Source: Brevibacillus agri (lineage in GTDB: Bacteria; Bacillota; Bacilli; Brevibacillales; Brevibacillaceae). Taken from it: a stretch of 64,000 nt of DNA. The translations under genes were made by a program, and so were the position numbers. Positions 42,501-50,789 of the stretch are shown piece after piece (the stretch's first letter is position 1; every line of letters begins with the position of its first letter). Location of the stretch: the NCBI RefSeq assembly GCF_004117055.1, contig NZ_CP026363.1:3733501-3797500 (forward strand), read 5' to 3'. The notes beneath the pieces were generated by a model. The model saw only the letters and a list, made by a program, of their open reading frames with translations, made no database searches and was not told the DNA's origin.

Positions 42501-42814
42501 TGCCGCTGCAGCAGCTCCCGCAGCGTCTGTCCGAAGTCAGGTACGACCCGGCGGACACTCTCCGTGAGACACCAGAAAAAATCAGCGACCGCCGCGTCTT
42601 CCTCCGTGATGAAATACCAAGAGGCACGGCGCGCTTCATCGTGCAAAAACGTCGCAAACGATGTCGTTTTGCCGTAACCCGCCCCCGCGTGGATGAGACA
42701 GAGCTGTGCATGCGCGAGAAGCCGCAGTTTCCGCGCCAGCGCAGGACGCCTCAGCACATACGGCTTTTGCGAAGGAAGAGTTATTTTGGAAATGGGTACC
42801 TGGAATTGACTCAT
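39590..42814 (-). CDS. Large MalT-like ATPase regulator with C-terminal BTAD domain
   Basis: A 1074-residue protein. The N-terminal STAND ATPase has P-loop HAGAGYGKTT (about residues 42-51) and Walker B VIVLDNYH; a long tetratricopeptide-like helical region (residues 350-820) follows; the C-terminal part (from LRIQTLGAFRVWLGERELSEKAWQRGTAKLLF) is a winged-helix DNA-binding plus BTAD bacterial activator domain, instead of the LuxR helix-turn-helix of MalT. It is probably a ligand-gated transcription activator. It is monocistronic with no obvious target next to it. AAGGAG precedes ATG 42814. Confidence 0.85.
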   Translation of the reverse strand: MSQFQVPISKITLPSQKPYVLRRPALARKLRLLAHAQLCLIHAGAGYGKTTSFATFLHDEARRASWYFITEEDAAVADFFWCLTESVRRVVPDFGQTLRELLQRQAQHSASSEQEREQATDGERLADLFAQECAQLPDDFVIVLDNYHRIASGSAADSFVSQLVELLPHKVKLAILTRVRPNWTQLELLTARGECLELATDDLAFTLEESEAFYSDQYDIALTDDEWKQVDEVTRGWVIALRSIGEKIARGFKLADSLHELSRLLHVLEADVWMGLDGNMQQFLMEAAALEAFTREDCLQVLGAGAEEKLQEARRSNLFLHVDERGMYFFHPLFQRLLSSKLASRQDIYRRVNQGAAVWYRRKGEEERAFERLRLIEQWDVLGAWLCLAAERFLSAGVLDGLYKWLALVPDSIKAQEHWLWFYQGEVERYRCLYAKAFASYEQFLAFCEEKHDQIGLCRGLEGKARVHLDSVQGVKAEELLKRAIQLLPPQEQESEMAPRLYRLLAEIYTNRGDSRQAAAWYEKSQELEQQTEVELESRLLFRTGRLQSSIQLLENKWQLEQTRHPTLTRSYRETSLLLSFVYALNGEWERGFEAAETAIQLGRAAHSPFVEANGYVRKAHAALISQGLPAEEIRQLYEKGLQMMEELQSTRGKSETLLGLTLFHASQKALDQALLYGRRGIHETEAMRDDWLGSLVRMAIGIAYAKYGKDSEALETFRDCSERLSHCGDSYHVAICQLWQSFLAYRSKQWELFVPAVTQALSLMQTGEYSFLLQRPTLLTPYDVQQLMPILLEAERRKVSPDYVSQLLNDLGLQNVTFHPGYTLRIQTLGAFRVWLGERELSEKAWQRGTAKLLFQLLLTKRHHLLAREEIMHRLWPDSVEEAAIRDFKVALNALNKALEPDRAARTDTFFIQRHGSSYGFNLASGYHLDVEEFEKLVTLGLAEQDERQAALLLEKGLGYYLGEYMPECRYEEWCVEERERLQALFLRGAERLAKIRLEQRQLEKAIRWCEAILRVDDCWEEAYRLLMTAYYEQNNRTQAIRWYKKCVAKLQEQLGVAPMPATEETYNRIREK

Positions 42815-42894
42815 CGGTTGCACTCCTTGCCGTTCACCTACTCTTCCAGACTATTTCCCCATTTCTTGCAAAACTCCTGCCGCAAGCCCCGCTC

Positions 42895-42924
42895 GACAAA
42901 AAGCCCACCCGGGCATCCAGGTGG
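42895..42924 (-). terminator. Terminator of the sporulation lipoprotein gene
   Basis: ACCACC pairs with GGTGG(G) on the minus strand, followed by CTTTTT. Confidence 0.7.
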
Positions 42925-42931
42925 TCTTTTG

Positions 42932-43558
42932 TCAATCGACGAGATTGTACCCTTTGACCGTATAGCCGATGTCATTGAGCAGCACCTGGAACTCCTCGTT
43001 GCTGACTTCCTCGCCGCGAAGGATGCGCTGGTGCAAATCGGATATGCGATCGTAAATCGCCCTGTTGGTGGACACGTACATCAGATTGAAGCGCGACTCC
43101 GTCTGCAGCCTGCTGCGCATTCGGTCTACCACGCGCTTTTGCAGCGCATCTGTATGCCCGTTGTCGTTGCGGATAATTTTTCCCGGTGTATAGGGGATCG
43201 ACGGCCGCGGATTGACTTCATCCGGCTTGGGCGTATCCACTGGCAAAACACCGACCAGCAGATTGTCCTTGTACGCGAGCACCTTGATATCGACTACGCC
43301 CGGCACCTTCTCCGCATGCCGCTCCAGATAGGCGACGAGGTGCGGCTCGCGGTTATGAACCATTTTTTGGCTAATCATCGCTGCGGGTCCTTTGTCCATC
43401 CCGACCTTGTCATTGCGATAGTTGATGCCGTACGCTTCGAATTTGGCCTGGTTTCCGTTGCGATCTTCGGTGCCTTGTTCTTTGTTTGGCGAGCAGCCCG
43501 TCAACAGACCGGCAAGCAGAATGGACGCGTATAGGCCAAAACCAATTCGCTTCAACAA
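42932..43558 (-). CDS. YhcN/YlaJ-family sporulation lipoprotein
   Basis: A 208-residue lipoprotein with signal peptide and lipobox LLTGC (Cys at about residue 22). The mature part carries MISQKMVHNREPHLVAYLERHAEKVPGVVDIKVLAYKDNLLVGV, the YhcN/YlaJ domain found in forespore and germination lipoproteins. It starts at one of two adjacent TTG codons (43558 or 43555) with AAGGAGG in front. That ribosome site is buried in the hairpin that ends the upstream gene. Confidence 0.85.
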   Translation of the reverse strand: MLKRIGFGLYASILLAGLLTGCSPNKEQGTEDRNGNQAKFEAYGINYRNDKVGMDKGPAAMISQKMVHNREPHLVAYLERHAEKVPGVVDIKVLAYKDNLLVGVLPVDTPKPDEVNPRPSIPYTPGKIIRNDNGHTDALQKRVVDRMRSRLQTESRFNLMYVSTNRAIYDRISDLHQRILRGEEVSNEEFQVLLNDIGYTVKGYNLVD

Positions 43559-43598
43559 AAAACACCTCCTTGCGCATAGTTTGTGCGCGGGAGGTGTT
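43557..43598 (-). terminator. Terminator hairpin that also holds a ribosome-binding site
   Basis: AACACCTCC (43561-43569) pairs with GGAGGTGTT (43590-43598), with an inner TGCGCA/TGCGC stem and a T-run on the minus strand. It ends the stalk-domain gene. The AAGGAGG of the downstream lipoprotein gene is one arm of the stem. Confidence 0.75.
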
Positions 43599-43619
43599 CT
43601 TACTCAGGAAGTGGCTGGC

Positions 43620-44405
43620 TTAGTTTGCACTTTGCAATTCGCCTTCAAACGTATCCTGTTTACCGTCCAATTCTGCCTTCACGGTGAAATTGCGAATGCC
43701 ATCGTGTGTAGTTTGATAAAACTCAAATGTTCCGTCTGATTTCACATCAACAGAATAGGAAGTTCCTTCCAAATCGACGATAACCGTTGCTTTAGGGTCT
43801 ACCTTACCTGCTACTTTGTATATCCCCATTGGCGAGAAAGTAAAAAATTGGCCTACGACGCTCTCCTTGTCGATCAGACTCACCGTATCCTGCTTTTTGC
43901 CCTCTTCCGTCGGCTTTGTTTGTTCCTGCGGCTTTTCTTCTGTCCCATTTGGATTGGCAACAGCCTGATCCGCAATCAAAACCGTTTGCGTAGCCGGGTC
44001 CCAATCAACCTTGTAGCTCAGTGCCTCGGCAATAAAGCGCACAGGCACGACGGTGCGCTGGTTGACGATTTGCGCAGGCACGTCCAGATTGATGGTTTGT
44101 CCATTTTTCTTGGCAATTTTTTGCGTGACGACCAGGCGGATGTTGTCGTTGCCTTTGTCGATCGTTACGGTTCTCGTTTTCTCGTTCCAGTCGACTTTAA
44201 AGCCCAACGTTTCCGCGATGGGACGAATCGGTACCAGTGTCCGGCTGTCGCGGATCAAAGGCTTTTGATCGGGGAATACAATCGCTTTTTTATTGTACTC
44301 CACCTTGACGGCAGTCTGCGCAGGGGCAGGAGCTGCCGCGGCAGAAAATGTTGCCATAGGCACCAGGGCAATTGCCAGCACGAATGATGCGAGTTTTTTC
44401 AGCAA
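43620..44405 (-). CDS. Secreted protein with copper-amine-oxidase-type stalk domain
   Basis: A 261-residue exported protein. Signal peptide LKKLASFVLAIALVPMATFSAAAAPA; then two copies of the Cu_amine_oxidN1-type repeat (RDSRTLVPIRPIAETLGFKVDW and VNQRTVVPVRFIAEALSYKVDW), a hydrophilic linker (EEKPQEQTKPTEEGKKQ) and a C-terminal beta domain. Such stalk domains are common in secreted Paenibacillaceae proteins, often surface-bound. TTG 44405 with CGGAG eight bases upstream is the best start. Confidence 0.8.
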   Translation of the reverse strand: MLKKLASFVLAIALVPMATFSAAAAPAPAQTAVKVEYNKKAIVFPDQKPLIRDSRTLVPIRPIAETLGFKVDWNEKTRTVTIDKGNDNIRLVVTQKIAKKNGQTINLDVPAQIVNQRTVVPVRFIAEALSYKVDWDPATQTVLIADQAVANPNGTEEKPQEQTKPTEEGKKQDTVSLIDKESVVGQFFTFSPMGIYKVAGKVDPKATVIVDLEGTSYSVDVKSDGTFEFYQTTHDGIRNFTVKAELDGKQDTFEGELQSAN

Positions 44406-44692
44406 AATGTCCACTCCGTTTCCAATAAGATTCACACGATTCTTAATCTACTATAGGCTTGGAGCGGTTTCAAGCCATTCCTGCAAATAGCCTACCAAGA
44501 TCGTACTGTCATTGTAGAAGGAAGTAACCCGATTGGACAAGCAGAAACCAACTGGAAATCGTCAATAAATACGATATTCCTCTATCTTTAGACCTAATTT
44601 CAAATTGTTACAAAAATACAACCATACTCCTGACAAAAACCGTTACAATGAACAAGAAACGACTGTATTTTTCTTCGAAAGAGGCAATGATG

Positions 44693-46960
44693 ATGAAAAA
44701 GTTTATTCCTTTTCTTATCCTGGCACTGATCTTGACCATGATTCCCCCCGGAGGCAGCTCCGCCAACACCGCTGCCGTTCAATTGGGAAGCGATGTACTG
44801 TTCGACCGATTCCATTATTTGATCGAAGGAAAAAAAGTCGGGCTGATTACGAACCAAACCGGCGTCAACAGCCAGGGAATGAGCACCATCGACCTTTTGC
44901 GTCGTGACCGCTCCGTTACCCTCACAGCTTTGTTCGCTCCCGAGTACGGTTTGGATGGCAAGGCACAGGTGGGGAACCAGCCGGAGATCTTCCTCCATCC
45001 GGTTTACGGCATTCCGGTCTACGGCTTGTACGGCTCGACCCGCCAGCCGACAGCGGAAATGCTGGAGCATTTTGACACCCTTCTCGTCGATCTGCAAGAC
45101 ATTGGCTCCCGGACGTACACCTACATATCGACGCTGAAATACGCCATGACGGCGGCAAAGGAGCAGGGAAAGCAAGTCATCGTGCTCGACCGGCCCAACC
45201 CGCTCGGCGGCACCATCGTGGAAGGACCCGTGTTGGAAAAGCCGTATGAGTCCTTTATCGGCGTCGACGAGCTGCCTTTGGCCCACGGAATGACCATCGG
45301 CGAGATTGCCTTGTTTTTCAACCGTTCCATTGGCGCGGATCTGTACGTCGTCCCGATGCAAGGCTACACCCGCACCATGCTCTATCAGGAGACCGGGCTG
45401 AGCTGGGTTCCGGGCTCCCCGCATTTGCCTGACCTCGCTTCTGTCTACGGTTACATGGCGACAGGACTCGGCGAAGGCACCCCTGTTACCCAGGCAGACC
45501 ATTTTACTTGGGTTGGCGCAGAAGGCATCGATTCCGTGAAATACGCCGATCTCATGAACGGCAGCCTGTTGCCTGGCGTGATTTTTCTCCCGGAGAAAAA
45601 GGAGAAAGCGGGCGGCGTCCGGCTGCACATTTACGATCCGCGCAGCTTCAATCCTGTGAAAACCGGGATGTACGCCCTTGCCTATGCGCGACAGCTCCAG
45701 CCGTTTCCCGTACCGCTTGGCACTGACAAGGAAAAGACGCTGTTCGAGCATGTGATGGGCACAAGCAAGATCGGCCCACTGCTTGCGCAAGGCAAAAGCC
45801 CGCAAGAAATCGTTGACTCTTATGCAGAAGCCTTGGGCAAATTTACGGAGCTGCGTAAAAGCTTTTTAATCTATGGCGATGCCCCGTTCATTCCGACTGA
45901 GGCGATCCACAGCCAGCCTGGGGCAACACTGCCGCCTGGTACAACCGCTCCGGCTCCTGAGCCTGGGACGGTTCAGCCGCCCGGCACGACGGCTCCGGTT
46001 CCGCAGCCTGGAATGGCTCAGCCGCCCGGTACAACGGCCCCATCTCCGCAGCCTGGAACGGCTCAGCCGCCCGGTACAATGGCTCCGGCTCCGCAGCCTG
46101 GGACTTCTCAACCGCCTGGCACGATTACTCCGGCTCCGAAACCTGGAACTGCTCAGCCTCCGGGTACGACGGCTCCCAGTCCGAAGCCTGGAACTGCTCA
46201 ACCGCCCGGCACGACGGCTCCGGCTCCGAAACCGGGAACTGCCCAGCCGCCTGGCGCGACCGCTCCGGCTCCCAAGCCGCCCGTTGCACCAGCGCCGAAG
46301 CCAGGGGAAAAAATCGCGTATTTGACGTTTGACGACGGCCCGTCGCCTGTGACGCCGCACGTACTCGATACACTGAAAAAATACCAGGTGAAAGCTACTT
46401 TCTTCATCGTAGGCAGACACGTCCCTGGCAACGAAGCGATTTTGAAGCGGGCGGTCGCGGAAGGCCATGCCATCGGCGGGCATACGTACTCGCACGATTA
46501 CCAAGTCGTTTACAAAAGCACCGAAGCCTTTTTCGCCGACCTGGAGAAAGGCAATCAGCTCATAGAAAAAGCGATCGGCACCAAGCCTGTTTTGTTCCGC
46601 TACCCGGGCGGCAGCACCAACACGGTCAGCCTCAAATACCAGGACCCGAAACGGTACAACAAGCAAAAAACAGTCATGAGTGCCATCAAAGCCGAAGCGA
46701 ACAAAAAAGGCTACATCTTCATCGACTGGAATGTCACCAACGGCGACGCCCGCAGCAATCAATACACAGCCCAACAGGCGCTCGCCAATATCAAGCAGCA
46801 AGTAAAATCGCAAAAAGAGATTGTCGTACTCATGCACGACGCAAGCACCAAAACGCCAACAGCGCAAGCACTTCCGGAAGTCATCACCTTTTTAAAGTCA
46901 AAAGGCTACCGCTTCGAAGTCATCAGCCCTGACCGGCCGACTGTCTCCAATGTGAAATAG
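44693..46960 (+). CDS. Secreted fusion: NamZ-type exo-muramidase (DUF1343) plus polysaccharide deacetylase
   Basis: A 755-residue cell-wall enzyme. After a signal peptide (FIPFLILALILTMIPPGGSSA) comes a DUF1343/NamZ domain (about residues 35-400; KVGLITNQTGV, LFAPEYGLDG, DLQDIGSRTYTYI, VLDRPNPLGG), which in Bacillus removes terminal N-acetylmuramic acid from glycan ends. A Pro-rich repeat linker (415-535) leads to a NodB domain with TFDDGPSP, GGHTYSHDY and RYPGGS, which removes acetyl groups. The third of three tandem ATGs has the best spacing to AAAGAGG. All key motifs of both domains seem intact. Confidence 0.9.
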   Translation: MKKFIPFLILALILTMIPPGGSSANTAAVQLGSDVLFDRFHYLIEGKKVGLITNQTGVNSQGMSTIDLLRRDRSVTLTALFAPEYGLDGKAQVGNQPEIFLHPVYGIPVYGLYGSTRQPTAEMLEHFDTLLVDLQDIGSRTYTYISTLKYAMTAAKEQGKQVIVLDRPNPLGGTIVEGPVLEKPYESFIGVDELPLAHGMTIGEIALFFNRSIGADLYVVPMQGYTRTMLYQETGLSWVPGSPHLPDLASVYGYMATGLGEGTPVTQADHFTWVGAEGIDSVKYADLMNGSLLPGVIFLPEKKEKAGGVRLHIYDPRSFNPVKTGMYALAYARQLQPFPVPLGTDKEKTLFEHVMGTSKIGPLLAQGKSPQEIVDSYAEALGKFTELRKSFLIYGDAPFIPTEAIHSQPGATLPPGTTAPAPEPGTVQPPGTTAPVPQPGMAQPPGTTAPSPQPGTAQPPGTMAPAPQPGTSQPPGTITPAPKPGTAQPPGTTAPSPKPGTAQPPGTTAPAPKPGTAQPPGATAPAPKPPVAPAPKPGEKIAYLTFDDGPSPVTPHVLDTLKKYQVKATFFIVGRHVPGNEAILKRAVAEGHAIGGHTYSHDYQVVYKSTEAFFADLEKGNQLIEKAIGTKPVLFRYPGGSTNTVSLKYQDPKRYNKQKTVMSAIKAEANKKGYIFIDWNVTNGDARSNQYTAQQALANIKQQVKSQKEIVVLMHDASTKTPTAQALPEVITFLKSKGYRFEVISPDRPTVSNVK
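45935..46294 (+). repeat. 45-bp tandem repeats encoding a Pro-rich linker
   Basis: Seven full units and one partial unit of 45 bp encode 15-residue repeats of the form PGTTAPAPKPGTAQP, joining the muramidase and deacetylase domains. Units differ by a few bases each. Confidence 0.9.
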
Positions 46961-46967
46961 AACACGG

Positions 46968-47016
46968 AAAAACCCGCTCGACAAACCGGACGCTTCCGGC
47001 CATCGGGCGGGTTTTC
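46968..47016 (+). terminator. Bidirectional terminator
   Basis: AAAACCCGCTCG pairs imperfectly with CGGGCGGGTTTT, with a second inner stem (CCGGA...TCCGG). It separates the fusion gene from the convergent acyl-CoA ligase. Confidence 0.75.
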
Positions 47017-47124
47017 TGTTATCGCAGTTAGTCTGTCAGTCTGCCACTATCCCTCTACCCACTTGCCACAGTCAAACCGGACTTTCATTTATCACCATCA
47101 CCCTGCCCGTCTGCAAACAGGCAA

Positions 47125-48693
47125 CTACGAAGTCGGAAGCGTATCGTACCGCAGACGCAGTTCGCGCTTCAATATTTTCCCGCTAGGGTTGCGCGGCAGC
47201 GTGTCGGTGATGAAGACGTACTTCGGTGCCTTGAACGAGGCAAGACGCTCCTTGCAAAACGCGAGCAACTCCTCTGACGTCAATGTCTCGCCAGCCTTCG
47301 GCACAACGACCGCTGTCACCGCCTCGATCCAGTACGGGTGCGGAACGCCGATCACCGCCACCTCGGACACTTTCGGATGCTGATAAATCAGCTCCTCCAC
47401 TTCCCTGCTCGCTACGTTCTCGCCACCCGATTTAATCATGTCCTTTTTCCGATCGACGACCGTAATATACCCTTCCTCATCCATAATCCCCAGGTCACCG
47501 CTATGGAACCAGCCTCCCTGGAAGGCAGCCCGCGTCTTTTCCTCGTCGCGGAAATAGCCGATCATGGCATGGCTGGTCCGATGCACGATCTCGCCAATGC
47601 AGCCTCTTGGCACCTCGACACCTTCATCATCCACAATCTTCGTCTCCACGTTCAGCGCGGGCTTGCCTGCCGAGCCTGCTTTGCGAATCTGGTCCTTCGG
47701 CGACAAAACCGTCGCCAGCGGCGCTACCTCTGTCTGCCCGTAAAAGTTGTAGAACTGTGCGTTCGGCAAGCGTGTCCCCAGCTCCTTCAGCACCTCCACC
47801 GGCATGATCGCCGCTCCGTAGTAGCACTTTTGCAGCGAGGACAGGTTGCGGGAGGCAAAATCGGGAGAGCGCAGCAAGGCAATCCAAACTGTTGGCGGGC
47901 AAAAAAGCTGTGTCGCCTTATGCGTCTCGACCATCTCCAGCATCAGGCCAGGCGTCGCCTGCTCCAAAATGATGCCCGTGCCCCCGAGATAAATATAGGG
48001 ACCGAGAAAACAATGCAACTGTGCGCTGTGGAACAACGGGAGCGCGTGGATCGCCACGTCGTCGTGGGACATGTTCCCATCAATAATCGTGCTCACGTAC
48101 TCGGACAAAATGCTGCCGTGCGTCAGCATGACCCCTTTTGGCCGCGACTCCGTACCGCTCGTGTACAAAATGTGGGCGACATCGTCGTCGGAAAGCTCCT
48201 GCTCCGGCTCGTCCGTGCTCGCGTCCTGAATCAACGTGCGAAACGGCACCCACTCCCCTTCCGGCTTCGCGGGTCTGGAGACAAGCGACAGCAGCTTGGG
48301 CGAAAGATCGGCCTGTCCAATCGCCTCTTGCGCCACGGCGAGAAACTCCGGTGCCACAAAGCAGGCGCTCACCTCCGCGTGCCCCAAAATAAACGCCACA
48401 TCGCTCGTATTCAGCATGAAGTTGATTGGCACCATAATCAGTCCCGCTTTGGCCAGCGCGAAGTTGAGAATGACAAAATCCATGGAGTTTCGGGACAGCA
48501 CCGCCACTCTCTCGCCTTTTTGCAAACCGTTGGCGAGGAAGGTGTGCGCCGCCTGATTGACAAGCTGATCCAGCTCGCTGTATGTAAGAACTTCCTCCTC
48601 AAACTGCAAGGCAATCTTGTCCGGGTAACGCATTCGGCTTCTTCGCAGGATGTCACCAAGCGTATTTCTTCTGGCTCGTTGGGCTTCGATCAT
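47125..48693 (-). CDS. Acyl-CoA synthetase (AMP-forming, FadD-like)
   Basis: A 522-residue ligase activating a carboxylic acid to its CoA ester. The AMP loop is LYTSGTESRPKGVMLTH, with FYGQTEVAPLATVL and the hinge GDLGIMDEEGYITVVDRKKDMIKSGGENV, and a C-terminal PRNPSGKILKRELR with the catalytic Lys. The fatty-acid gate motif suggests medium or long chain acids, but aromatic substrates are possible. GAGGG precedes the ATG. Confidence 0.88.
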   Translation of the reverse strand: MIEAQRARRNTLGDILRRSRMRYPDKIALQFEEEVLTYSELDQLVNQAAHTFLANGLQKGERVAVLSRNSMDFVILNFALAKAGLIMVPINFMLNTSDVAFILGHAEVSACFVAPEFLAVAQEAIGQADLSPKLLSLVSRPAKPEGEWVPFRTLIQDASTDEPEQELSDDDVAHILYTSGTESRPKGVMLTHGSILSEYVSTIIDGNMSHDDVAIHALPLFHSAQLHCFLGPYIYLGGTGIILEQATPGLMLEMVETHKATQLFCPPTVWIALLRSPDFASRNLSSLQKCYYGAAIMPVEVLKELGTRLPNAQFYNFYGQTEVAPLATVLSPKDQIRKAGSAGKPALNVETKIVDDEGVEVPRGCIGEIVHRTSHAMIGYFRDEEKTRAAFQGGWFHSGDLGIMDEEGYITVVDRKKDMIKSGGENVASREVEELIYQHPKVSEVAVIGVPHPYWIEAVTAVVVPKAGETLTSEELLAFCKERLASFKAPKYVFITDTLPRNPSGKILKRELRLRYDTLPTS

Positions 48694-48981
48694 CGTGATA
48701 CCTCCCTCATCCTCGTTTCCCTTTTATTATATCTTAATCTTCTATATAATGTTTATTTTCTGATATTTTATCCTAAAAAAAGCGGAAGCCCCCTCTGCAT
48801 TATTGAAGCTGCCGCAGGCCCCAAGAAACAATCGAGTCCTTGTGTACAGCATATATCATATCGCGCCAAGCTTCGATATTGGTTCTTCTGGATTTTCAGG
48901 AAAAAAACGGCTGTCCTGCCCAGCGACCGTCTCGTTGCTGCCAAACCCGCAGCTTGACCTTTTCCTGCTGTAAAAGAAAAA

Positions 48982-49005
48982 GACCTCTTCTGCAAAAAAG
49001 AGATC
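48982..49005 (-). terminator. Terminator of tRNA-Ser
   Basis: GACCTCTT pairs with AAGAGATC (one G-T pair), with T-runs on the minus strand. The rest of 48694-48981 is gene-free; it holds the upstream region of the acyl-CoA ligase gene and nothing else I can name. Confidence 0.65.
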
Positions 49006-49047
49006 GCTTCGTCCTGTACATCCTATATCGGCTGCTTGCAAAAAAGA

Positions 49048-49136
49048 TGGCGGAGGGAGCAGGATTCGAACCCGCGTGAGCTTGCACTCTAACGGTTTTC
49101 AAGACCGCCCCGTTATGACCACTTCGGTATCCCTCC
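49048..49136 (-). tRNA. tRNA-Ser (anticodon UGA)
   Basis: A class II tRNA with a long variable arm. On the minus strand it begins GGAGGGATACCGAAGTGG and ends with CTCCCTCCG plus encoded CCA. The anticodon loop CTTGAAA gives UGA, reading serine UCA codons. The T-loop GGTTCGAATCC is canonical. The acceptor stem GGAGGGA/TCCCTCC is fully paired. Confidence 0.95.
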
Positions 49137-49154
49137 GCGTTGCTGACTGATTTA

Positions 49155-49184
49155 ACTATAGCATAGCGCCAAGCGCGCTTGCAA
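49155..49184 (-). promoter_or_regulatory. Possible tRNA-Ser promoter
   Basis: On the minus strand TTGCAA (49179-49184), an 18-bp spacer and TATAGT (49155-49160) lie 19 bp before the tRNA 5' end. Confidence 0.5.
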
Positions 49185-49214
49185 GCGCCTCCAGACCGAC
49201 TGCCGCTGGCTGTC

Positions 49215-50633
49215 TCAGCGCTTGACCACCACGAGCTTCAGCTCGCTCAGCTCGTCTGTGGCGTATTTGACGCCTTCTCTTCCCAAGCCGCTTTCCTTGA
49301 CGCCTCCATACGGCATATGATCGGCCCGGAAGGTGGGAATGTCGTTGATGATGACGCCTCCAACCCGCAGCTCATCTGCCGCTTCCAGCGCAGCCCTCAG
49401 GTTGTTCGTGTACACGCCTGCCTGCAGACCGTAGCGCGAGTCATTGACCAGGCGGATCGCTTCTTGCAGGGACGCTACCGGGTTGATGAGCACGACAGGC
49501 CCAAGCACTTCCTCGCAACAGATTTTGGCCGTATGCGGCACATGGGTCAAAACGGTCGGCAACAGCATCCGCTCCACCACTTCGCCGCCACAGGCAAGCC
49601 GTGCTCCCTGTTGCAGCGCCTCGCCAATCCACTCCAGCACACGCTCGGTCTGCCGCGGGTGAATCATTGCGGAAAAGTCAGCGTGCTCATCGAGCGAGTC
49701 GCCGCCGCAGAGCGCCTTCGTCTGCGCCACAAAGCGGCTGACAAACTCGTCGTACAGGCCCTCTGCGACGTAAATGCGCTGGACGGACGTGCAGACTTGG
49801 CCGGAATAAGCAAATGCGCCAAACAGGCAGCGCGGCACCACCTCGTCCAGTTGCGCGTCGGAATCGACGATGACCGCAGAGTTGGCCCCCAGCTCCAAAA
49901 TCACTTTTTTCAGGCCAGCGCGGTTGCGAATGTCGATCCCGACCGCCGGGCTTCCCGTAAAGCTCAAGGCGCGAACTCTTGGGTCTGTCACCAGCTTTTC
50001 GCCCACGACGGCTGCGCTGCCTGTGACGACGTTCAACGCCCCTGGCGGGAGTCCCGCCTGCTCGGCCAGTTCGGCGAGCAAAAGCGCACTGAGCGGCGTC
50101 TGCGAAGCGGGCTTCAGCACCACGGCATTGCCCGCAGCGAGCGCAGGTCCGACCTTGTGCGCAACCAGATTGAGCGGAAACGGGAACGGCGTAATCGCCC
50201 CGACGACGCCCAAAGGCTCGCGGACCGTGTACGCCAGGCGACCTTCTCCGCCGATTGCGGCGTCGAGCGGGATCGTTTCTCCGTGCAGCCGTTTGGCTTC
50301 TCCCGCTGCAAACCGATACGTTTGCACGGTGCGGATCACTTCCCCCCGCGCCGTCCTGATCGGTTTTCCGGCCTCAAGCGCGACGATCCGGGCCGCCTCC
50401 TCCATCCGTTCGTCCAAAAGGAGCGCGATTTTTTCCAGGATAGCCGCCCGCTGGTAAGCAGGCATCCGCCGCATCACCGTCGTCGCTTCCTCGGCTGCCG
50501 CGATCGCCCGTTCTACTGCCTGCGCGTCGGCCTGGGGAACATGGGCAATTGCCTGGCCCGTACAAGGTGAATACAACGGAGCATGTTCTGCCATCGGCAC
50601 CCATTTTCCCCCGATATAACACGCTCTTTTCAT
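49215..50633 (-). CDS. Aldehyde dehydrogenase family protein
   Basis: A 472-residue NAD(P)-dependent aldehyde dehydrogenase. The catalytic Cys is in SGQVCTSVQR, the general-base Glu in ILELGANSAVIV, and the cofactor loop in FTGSPAVGIDI. It follows the YodQ-like gene by about 150 bp in the same direction, so it may serve the same pathway by oxidising a semialdehyde; substrate unknown. It is not part of the Bacillus subtilis operon of that type. CGGAGG lies before ATG 50633. Confidence 0.88.
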   Translation of the reverse strand: MKRACYIGGKWVPMAEHAPLYSPCTGQAIAHVPQADAQAVERAIAAAEEATTVMRRMPAYQRAAILEKIALLLDERMEEAARIVALEAGKPIRTARGEVIRTVQTYRFAAGEAKRLHGETIPLDAAIGGEGRLAYTVREPLGVVGAITPFPFPLNLVAHKVGPALAAGNAVVLKPASQTPLSALLLAELAEQAGLPPGALNVVTGSAAVVGEKLVTDPRVRALSFTGSPAVGIDIRNRAGLKKVILELGANSAVIVDSDAQLDEVVPRCLFGAFAYSGQVCTSVQRIYVAEGLYDEFVSRFVAQTKALCGGDSLDEHADFSAMIHPRQTERVLEWIGEALQQGARLACGGEVVERMLLPTVLTHVPHTAKICCEEVLGPVVLINPVASLQEAIRLVNDSRYGLQAGVYTNNLRAALEAADELRVGGVIINDIPTFRADHMPYGGVKESGLGREGVKYATDELSELKLVVVKR

Positions 50634-50789
50634 CGCCATCTCCTCCGTCCTTCAACGATTGGACTATCGCATCTCATCCTCCAATCATTCTCCAGAGCAG
50701 ATCGCGCTTCCTTGCGTGGAGGCGAAACTTTTTCATTTTTCGCATAAAAAATCGAACCCTAAGCCGAAAGCTGCCCGCTACCCGCTCTC

